In this document: positions 56,468-64,000 of the stretch, one piece after another | How the letters are laid out: every line of letters begins with the position of its first letter | Position numbering within the stretch: position 1 is the first letter of the stretch | DNA from: Geothrix campi | GTDB taxonomy: Bacteria > Acidobacteriota > Holophagae > Holophagales > Holophagaceae | DNA length: 64,000 nt | Reading direction: 5' to 3' | NCBI RefSeq assembly: GCF_024609265.1 | Contig: NZ_JANHMP010000001.1 | Coordinates: 1,364,001 to 1,428,000, forward strand | Made by a program: the position numbers and the translations under genes | Notes under the pieces: generated by a model | Told to the model about the DNA's origin: nothing | The model's input: the letters and a program-made list of their open reading frames with translations, nothing else | Databases searched by the model: none

Positions 56468-57448
56468 CTAGGCCGCCAACCGGCGCACCGCCACCAGGGT
56501 GAGATCGTCCCCGCGGGGGGAGCCCTCCAGGAACTGCTCCAACTCCCCGCGGCAGGAGGCCAGGAGCTCGGGCAGCGGAAGCGCGGCCCCCCGACGCAGG
56601 GAGGCCGCAGCCCGGCCGATGCCGAATTCGCGGTCGCCCCGGGCGCCCTCCGTCCAGCCATCCGTGTAGAGCAGCAGGGTCTGGCCTGGCGCGAGCGTCA
56701 GGTCCCGTTCGGTGTAGACGGAATCACAGAACAGGCCGAGCGGAAGGCCCCCGCCTTCGATCGGCCGCACCCCGCGACCATCGGCGAGGAGCGGCCGGGG
56801 GTGGCCCGCGTTGGCGATCGTGAAGCGTCCGCCCCCATCCAGGCGCAGTGCGGCGAGGGTGGCGTAGCTGATCGAGGAGGTGGCCTCCGCGAAGAGCTCG
56901 TTGGCCCGCTTGAAGAGCTCGGGGAGCGTTTGCCCTGAGGGCACCAGCGCCCGGAACAAGGCATGCAGGTGGGACTGCAGCAGCGCGGCGGCCACGCCCT
57001 TCCCCGACACGTCGCCGAGAACCAGATGCAGGGGGGCCCCGGGCGCGGAGGCGGGAATGACATCCACGTGATCCCCGGACACCACCCCCCGAGGTTCCCA
57101 GAGGTAGGCCACTTCCCAGCCATCCTGAACCAGGTGGGTCGGCGGCAGCAGGGTGCGCTGGACCTTCCCGGCGGCCTGGAGATCCCGCTCCAGGGCCCGC
57201 CGCTCGGCCTCCGACAAGCATTCCAGACAGACCCGCACCAGGGGGTCCTCGCTCAGGCGGGCCGAAGAGATGGGATCGTGGCACACCGCGCAGATGCCCC
57301 AGGTGCCGACTTCGATGGCGCCGATGGCCCCATCCACCTGCCGCATCAGTTCCACCCAACGCTGTTCCTTCCGCGCGGAGGTCAATGCGGCGAGGTGGTC
57401 ACGCCGGGCGACGAGCCGTTCGAGGGTCCGGGCCTCCAGCGGAGTCAT
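56468..57448 (-). CDS. PP2C/SpoIIE-type serine phosphatase with N-terminal DksA-type zinc finger
   Basis: A 326-residue protein. The N-terminal 90 residues are like TraR/DksA: a helical part, then a C4 zinc finger CAVCHDPIS...VCLEC with Cx2C-x17-Cx2C spacing (VGTWGICAVC is the usual DksA lead-in). Residues about 90-326 are a SpoIIE/RsbU phosphatase: AAGKVQRTLLPP, SGDHVDVIP, VLGDVSGKGVAAAL with its metal Asp, and RGDDLTLVAV with the last metal Asp. It would dephosphorylate an anti-sigma-factor antagonist. It overlaps the upstream DinB gene by 4 bp. Confidence 0.9.
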   Translation of the reverse strand: MTPLEARTLERLVARRDHLAALTSARKEQRWVELMRQVDGAIGAIEVGTWGICAVCHDPISSARLSEDPLVRVCLECLSEAERRALERDLQAAGKVQRTLLPPTHLVQDGWEVAYLWEPRGVVSGDHVDVIPASAPGAPLHLVLGDVSGKGVAAALLQSHLHALFRALVPSGQTLPELFKRANELFAEATSSISYATLAALRLDGGGRFTIANAGHPRPLLADGRGVRPIEGGGLPLGLFCDSVYTERDLTLAPGQTLLLYTDGWTEGARGDREFGIGRAAASLRRGAALPLPELLASCRGELEQFLEGSPRGDDLTLVAVRRLAA

Positions 57449-57945
57449 GGCGTCCTCCCCACCGCGGCTTCGGCCTGTTTCCGCAACAACGCGATCTGGC
57501 CCGCATGGTAGGCGTTGTGCTGCAGGATCCCCAGCAGTAGCCCCCGAATGGTGGTGTCAGAGCCCGACCTCACTTCGTCGAGACGGACTTCCTCCAGCTC
57601 GTGGACGGCGGTCCACAACCGGCCATGGGCCTCCTCCAGGGCCGCGCAGGCCGCCTGCCAGGTGGCGTCGGAATCCAGCTTGGCGGGGCCCCAGTCCGAA
57701 CCTGGCACGTACTGGGGCCGGTTGGCTCCCACGATCTGCCGCTCCGTGTCCTCAAGCCAGTACGCCAGGTGTCCCACGAGTTCTGCGATGGAGTGCGTGG
57801 CCGGGCCTGGGCGCCACTGGGCCAGGCGTCCATCAACGCCGGACAGGAGTTCCATCAGGGCGGGCCCGTGCCAGGCGCCCCCTCTGAAACCTCGCTCCAG
57901 TTGGTCCGCCAGGCGGGTGGGGGCAAGATCCTGTGACTGAGCCAT
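57445..57945 (-). CDS. DinB-superfamily protein
   Basis: A 166-residue four-helix DinB-like protein. The His triad is suggested by ELVGHLAYWLED and LGILQHNAYHAGQI (the NAYHxGQ motif is diagnostic). It is divergent from the CGNR gene, and its stop overlaps the start of the phosphatase gene (ATGA), so the two are translationally coupled. A minus-strand TTGACA-N18-TATTAA promoter pair lies just upstream. Confidence 0.92.
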   Translation of the reverse strand: MAQSQDLAPTRLADQLERGFRGGAWHGPALMELLSGVDGRLAQWRPGPATHSIAELVGHLAYWLEDTERQIVGANRPQYVPGSDWGPAKLDSDATWQAACAALEEAHGRLWTAVHELEEVRLDEVRSGSDTTIRGLLLGILQHNAYHAGQIALLRKQAEAAVGRTP

Positions 57946-58018
57946 GAATAACCTCCCTGGCCGAAGATGCAGGTTAATATGGAGCCGATTTCTAACCTGT
58001 CAATACATCTTTATGGGT

Positions 58019-58024
58019 TATAAT
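58019..58024 (+). promoter_or_regulatory. -10 box for a probably leaderless CGNR transcript
   Basis: TATAAT at 58019-58024 ends six bases before the ATG at 58031, so transcription would start at or next to the start codon. No Shine-Dalgarno sequence is present. This suggests a leaderless mRNA. On the opposite strand the same AT-rich region holds the DinB promoter. Confidence 0.5.
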
Positions 58025-58030
58025 TGAGCC

Positions 58031-58678
58031 ATGGATGAAGCTCCTGCTCTTCCAGGCCAGGGCCCCTTTGAGCTGTCCGGGGGCGACCTCAGCCTGGATT
58101 TCGTGAACACCTGGGGCGACCGGGGCCGCCCCGATACCGACGACCTGAGGTCCTACGCCCACCTCCTGGCCTTCGCCCGGCAGACCGGCCTCCTGGCCCC
58201 CAAGGTGGCTGAGGAACTGGCAGCCCAAGCCCAGGCGGAGCCTTCGGCCGCCGAGGCCGCCCTCCACGCCGCCCAGGCCCTGCGTGAGGCCCTGTACGGC
58301 CTCTTCTCGACCCGATCCCATGGGCTGGAGGTACCCCCGGGCGACCTGGCCAGTCTGAACCGGGCCCTCCGGGAGGCCTTGCCCCACCTCTGCCTCGCCT
58401 GCGAGGCGGCTCCCACTTGGCGCTGGCGGGAGATGGAACGGCACCTCACCGCGCCCCTCTGGCCCATCGCCCGCGCCGCGGCGGACCTGCTGACCCGGGA
58501 GCCTCCGGCCCCGGTCCGGGAGTGCGGAGGCTCCCAGTGCACCTGGCTGTTCCTGGACCTCAGCCGCGGCCGCTCCCGGCGCTGGTGCTCGATGACCAGC
58601 TGCGGCAACCGGGAGAAGGCCCGCCGCCACTACCACCGCACGCGGAAGCAGGGTCCGGGGCCGGGTGGCCCCACCTGA
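58031..58678 (+). CDS. CGNR zinc-finger (ABATE-domain) regulator
   Basis: A 215-residue regulator of the ABATE/CGNR group. The N-terminal GGDLSLDFVNTWGDR is the ABATE signature (LDFVNT), and the C-terminal ECGGSQCTWLFLDLSRG, then RRWCSMTSCGNREKARRHY is the CGNR zinc-finger DNA-binding part. Such proteins are stress-responsive transcription factors. The gene seems leaderless. A small hairpin (58682-58698) follows. Confidence 0.93.
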   Translation: MDEAPALPGQGPFELSGGDLSLDFVNTWGDRGRPDTDDLRSYAHLLAFARQTGLLAPKVAEELAAQAQAEPSAAEAALHAAQALREALYGLFSTRSHGLEVPPGDLASLNRALREALPHLCLACEAAPTWRWREMERHLTAPLWPIARAAADLLTREPPAPVRECGGSQCTWLFLDLSRGRSRRWCSMTSCGNREKARRHYHRTRKQGPGPGGPT

Positions 58679-58681
58679 AAG

Positions 58682-58698
58682 CCCGCCCCAGGGGCGGG
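58682..58698 (+). terminator. weak hairpin after CGNR gene
   Basis: CCCGCCCC and GGGGCGGG with a single base between them (functionally a 6-bp stem and a 5-base loop) directly after the CGNR stop codon. There is no clear T-tract. Confidence 0.35.
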
Positions 58699-58795
58699 GT
58701 GGAGCATTCTCATTGATGATGTCTAAATCTCCTTGCTTTCCAGGGATGGCAGTGAAAGGATGGGCCGCCTTTCCCATTTAAATAAGGAGATGACC

Positions 58796-59395
58796 ATGAA
58801 AAAGGCAGCCACACTTGCCCTGCTCCTCGGCGCCCCCCTGGCGGCCCAGACCTTCGAGGTGGGTCTCTTCATCGGGCAGCAGCAGTACCCCTCGCCCCAC
58901 ATGGACGTGGCGCCCGGCACCACGCTGCGACTGGAGGCGGATAACAAGACTGTCGTCGGCGCCCGCTTCGGCTATTCGGTGGTGGACTTCGGCCCCGCCC
59001 TGCTCCAGCTCACCGCCGGCTACCAGCCGGAATCCAAATCCACGCTCAAGGGCTCCCTCGGCGGTGCGCCCCTGGGTGAAGGCGAGCTGAAGCAGAGTCA
59101 CTGGTCGGCCGGGGCCATGTTCAACTTCAAGGCCCTCATCGCCGTGGGCGCGGGTCTTGAGTTCCGCTCCGAATCCCTGAAGGAGACCGGCGGGGACAGC
59201 ACCACCTACAACCGCGTGTGGGCCCGTGTGAACGCCGGGTACGCCTTCCCCACCCCCGTGGTGAAACCCTTCATCGGCATCGAGGCGGCCTTCCCCCTCA
59301 GCTCCAAGAGCAACGACTTCGCCTCCACGGCAGATCTGCTGAAGAGCCTCGCCCCGAAGAGCCAGATCGGCATCTACGCCGGCATCCGATTCTGA
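58796..59395 (+). CDS. small outer-membrane beta-barrel protein
   Basis: A 199-residue exported protein. The signal peptide (residues 1-18: KKAATLALLLGAPLAAQ) is followed by alternating strands with aromatic ends: FEVGLFIGQQQYPSP, VGARFGYSVVDFGPALLQLT, SHWSAGAMFNFKALIAVGAG, and a last strand ending IYAGIRF. It resembles small OmpW/Opa-type barrels but I cannot name it. AAGGAG precedes the ATG at 58796. A terminator hairpin follows. Confidence 0.85.
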   Translation: MKKAATLALLLGAPLAAQTFEVGLFIGQQQYPSPHMDVAPGTTLRLEADNKTVVGARFGYSVVDFGPALLQLTAGYQPESKSTLKGSLGGAPLGEGELKQSHWSAGAMFNFKALIAVGAGLEFRSESLKETGGDSTTYNRVWARVNAGYAFPTPVVKPFIGIEAAFPLSSKSNDFASTADLLKSLAPKSQIGIYAGIRF

Positions 59396-59412
59396 CCGCA
59401 TCCGAGTCACCA

Positions 59413-59439
59413 GGGCCCGGCGGCGTTCCCACCGGGCCC
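59413..59439 (+). terminator. terminator hairpin after outer-membrane protein gene
   Basis: Perfect 8-bp arms GGGCCCGG (59413-59420) and CCGGGCCC (59432-59439) with an 11-base loop, 18 bases after the stop codon. Confidence 0.5.
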
Positions 59440-59476
59440 ACCCGGCTATGCTGATGGACCGGGAGGCCCACCAGCC

Positions 59477-59881
59477 ATGCGCATCCTCGCCCTCGACCAC
59501 CTGGTCCTCCGCGTCACCGACCTGGAGGCCATGACCGATTTCTACACGCGGGTGGTCGGCCTGGGTCTGGACCGGCAGGTGCCGGACCTGGGGCTCGTCC
59601 ACCTCCGGGCGGGGCGCTCCATGCTCGACCTGATCTCCACCGCCGGGAAGCTGGGCGCGTCCGGGGGCGCGGCCCCGGGGGCGGAGGGCCGCAACCAGGA
59701 CCACTTCTGCCTGCGCATCGACCCCTTCGACGAGGCCGCCCTGCGGGCCCGCTTCGAGGCCCATGGCATCGAACTGGGCCCGGTGCACCAGAACTACGGC
59801 GCCGAGGGCACCGGCCCGTCTGTCTACCTCCGGGACCCGGAAGGCAACGTGATCGAGCTGAAGGGGCCCTCGGCGGACTGA
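59477..59881 (+). CDS. VOC-family glyoxalase/dioxygenase-like protein
   Basis: A 134-residue VOC protein. It has ALDHLVLRVTDLEAMTDFYT (the metal His), NQDHFCLRIDPFDEAAL (the second His) and the last DPEGNVIELKG (the Glu), the standard three-ligand set. The closest well-known relatives are glyoxalase I/fosfomycin-resistance-like proteins. The substrate is unknown. Confidence 0.92.
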   Translation: MRILALDHLVLRVTDLEAMTDFYTRVVGLGLDRQVPDLGLVHLRAGRSMLDLISTAGKLGASGGAAPGAEGRNQDHFCLRIDPFDEAALRARFEAHGIELGPVHQNYGAEGTGPSVYLRDPEGNVIELKGPSAD

Positions 59882-59888
59882 GCGGGGA

Positions 59889-61688
59889 TCAGGCCCCCTT
59901 GTAGAGCGACTCGATGAGGGTGGCGTACATCTCGTTGACCACCCGGCGCTTCACCTTGAGGCTGGGCGTCAGCTGACCGGCCTCCAGGCTCAGCTCGTGA
60001 TCGAGGATGGCCACCTTCTTCACGCGCTCGAAGTTGGAGAGCTGCTGGTTGATCTGTTCCACCCGCTCCATCATCAGCTGGTGCACCTCGGGGCGGGCCA
60101 CCAGGTCGCGGTTATTGGAGAAGGGGACCTTCTTCTGGTGGGCCCAGCGGTGCAGGCTGTCGAAGTTGGGGATGACCAGCGCCGAGATGAAGTTGCGCCG
60201 GTCGCCCAACAGGACCGCCTGGGTGATGAACTTGTCGGTCTTGAGCAGCTCCTCGATGGGCTGGGGCGCGATCTTCTTGCCACCGCTGGTGACGATGATC
60301 TCCTTCTTGCGATCCGTGATCTTGAGGAGACCCCGGGCGCTGAGCTCGCCGATGTCGCCGGTGCGGAAGTAGCCCTCAGTATCGAACGACTCCGCCGTGC
60401 CTTCCGGATTCTTCCAGTAGCCCTTCATCACGTTGGGGCCCTGGACCAGGATCTCGCCATCCTCGGCGATCTTCACGTAGGGCTTGCCCTCCCAGCTGTC
60501 GTAGATGGGGCGCCCCACCTTGCCGGGCACCACCTCGCCGAACCGGTTGAAGGAGATCACCGGGCTGGTCTCGGTGAGGCCGTAGCCTTCGGTGATGGGC
60601 AGGCCGATGGCCCAGAAGAAGGCCATGACCTTGGGCGCCAGGGGCGCGCCGCCGCTGATGGCGAAGCGGATGTTCCCGCCGGTCTTGGCCAGGATCTTGT
60701 GGAAGACCAGGTGGCGGCTCCACCAGAGCTGGAACTGGATCCAGAGGGGGATCTTCTGCTTCTCGTACAGGTAGGGCACGGACATGTCGCCGGCCCACAT
60801 GGCCCAGTGGAAGATGAAGCGCTTCACGATGCTGCTGGAGGCCACGCCCTCGCGGACCCGCGCGTAGATCTTCTCGTAGATGCGGGGCACGCTGATGATG
60901 ATGGTGGGCTTGGTGGCCTGGAGGTCATCACCCACGGTGGCGATGCTTTCGGCGTAGTAGATGCTGGCGCCGATGCGGAAGGTGGAGTAGTGCCCAGCCA
61001 TGCGCTCCAGGATGTGGGAGAGGGGCAGGAAGGAGAGGCACCGGTCCCCCTTCTTGAGCTGCAGCAGCTGAAGCGTGCGCTCCACGTTGGACACCAGGTT
61101 GCCGTGGGTGAGCATGGCGCCCTTGGGATCCCCCGTGGTGCCGGACGTGTAGATGATGGTCAGCAGGTCGTCCGCCTTCCGCTCGCGCGCCCAGGCGCGC
61201 ACCTCGGGCCGCCGGGCCTCCAGGGCTTCGCCCTCGGCCATGAGCGTGGAGAAGGGGAGCACGCTGGGATCCGCGGGGATGCCATCCATCTGCACCACCC
61301 AGGTGAGGGCCGAGTCTGGGCCCTTGGCAGACAGGGCCTTCCGGGCCTGATCGGCTGTGGAGCAGAAGACGATACGCGCCTCGGAGTGCTTGAGGATGAA
61401 GGCGCTCTGGGGCGCGTTCAGGGTGGGGTAGAGCGGGACGGAGGGCAGGCCCGAGATGGCGCAGGCGTAGTCCACGACCGCCCACTCGGGCCGGTTCTCG
61501 CAGATCAGGGCCACGGGCTCGCCCGCCTTGAGGCCGCGGGCCTGCAAGGCCAGGGCCAGGCGCTCCACCCGCGTCTGCAGCTCCTGGTGGGAGATGGGCA
61601 CGTAGACGCCGCCCTTCCGGTAGGCCAGGGCATCCGGGGACTGGAAGGCGCAGGCCTGATAGAACAGTTCGGCAATGGTTTGAACCAT
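59889..61688 (-). CDS. long-chain acyl-CoA synthetase (AMP-dependent ligase)
   Basis: A 599-residue acyl-adenylate-forming enzyme that activates fatty acids with ATP and CoA. The P-loop-type motif is TIIYTSGTTGDPKGAMLTHG, the next is ITEGYGLTETSPVIS, and the hinge motif is YFRTGDIGELSARGLLKITD, with the catalytic Lys region near GGKKIAPQPIEELL. The start at 61688 (MVQTIAELFY) was chosen over a longer frame. It is separated by 40 bp from the DUF4388 gene upstream. Confidence 0.95.
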   Translation of the reverse strand: MVQTIAELFYQACAFQSPDALAYRKGGVYVPISHQELQTRVERLALALQARGLKAGEPVALICENRPEWAVVDYACAISGLPSVPLYPTLNAPQSAFILKHSEARIVFCSTADQARKALSAKGPDSALTWVVQMDGIPADPSVLPFSTLMAEGEALEARRPEVRAWARERKADDLLTIIYTSGTTGDPKGAMLTHGNLVSNVERTLQLLQLKKGDRCLSFLPLSHILERMAGHYSTFRIGASIYYAESIATVGDDLQATKPTIIISVPRIYEKIYARVREGVASSSIVKRFIFHWAMWAGDMSVPYLYEKQKIPLWIQFQLWWSRHLVFHKILAKTGGNIRFAISGGAPLAPKVMAFFWAIGLPITEGYGLTETSPVISFNRFGEVVPGKVGRPIYDSWEGKPYVKIAEDGEILVQGPNVMKGYWKNPEGTAESFDTEGYFRTGDIGELSARGLLKITDRKKEIIVTSGGKKIAPQPIEELLKTDKFITQAVLLGDRRNFISALVIPNFDSLHRWAHQKKVPFSNNRDLVARPEVHQLMMERVEQINQQLSNFERVKKVAILDHELSLEAGQLTPSLKVKRRVVNEMYATLIESLYKGA

Positions 61689-61728
61689 GACTGGCTCCGG
61701 GGAAAGGGGCTTGCTCCGGGAAGGAAAT

Positions 61729-64000
<2,272 letters not shown>

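Overview
The window is GC-rich chromosomal DNA of a Gram-negative, respiring bacterium. The gene content (bd oxidase, a Rieske/cytochrome b complex with multiheme c-type cytochromes, outer-membrane beta-barrels, NtrY, a B12 radical-SAM protein, CGNR and DUF4388 proteins, and intergenic GATGAACAC-type repeats) fits Acidobacteriota, most likely a Geothrix/Holophaga-like member of Holophagae. That placement is an inference from gene content; no rRNA gene or CRISPR array was found.

Left part (1-19.8 kb): a diguanylate cyclase-hemerythrin fusion, surE-acyP-apt, a Crp/Fnr regulator divergent from a di-iron repair protein (ric), a small ECF sigma factor with a CMD-family protein, an NtrY-type kinase, a probable orphan DNA methyltransferase, a B12-binding radical-SAM enzyme, a secreted cupin, an ODP-type metallo-beta-lactamase-fold protein, an OmpW-like protein, Rrf2-cydAB (bd oxidase), tsaB-rimI, rpmB and dprA.

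Respiratory island (19.8-29.0 kb, minus strand): one tightly packed operon. In order of transcription it encodes a Cyc2-like cytochrome-porin fusion, a secreted cupredoxin, a GltD-like FAD/4Fe-4S oxidoreductase, a Rieske protein, cytochrome b in two parts, an octaheme cytochrome c and a monoheme lipoprotein. A Cys-rich PAS-LuxR regulator lies upstream. It looks like an electron path linking the outer membrane, periplasm and quinone pool.

Foreign island (about 31.9-35.6 kb): directly after topA lies a tRNA-Thr(CGT) 3'-half fragment, then two AT-rich, translationally coupled genes (a zinc-ribbon protein with ADP-ribosyltransferase-like traits, and a large TPR protein), then a decayed tyrosine-integrase pseudogene. 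This is the best candidate for an undescribed, possibly conflict-type, system.

Right part (35.6-64 kb): many small enzymes and regulators (DinB proteins, ferredoxin reductase, an Rrf2 regulator with two matching operator-like dyads, SDRs, an AraC regulator, hydrolases, an MFS transporter), several families of structured intergenic repeats, a MITE inserted exactly at the ridA stop codon, and an ECF42-type sigma factor locus with DGPF/YCII proteins and a matching promoter-like motif. It ends with a phosphatase that carries a DksA-type zinc finger, a CGNR regulator that may be leaderless, an acyl-CoA synthetase, a DUF4388 protein and a truncated Old-Yellow-Enzyme-type reductase.
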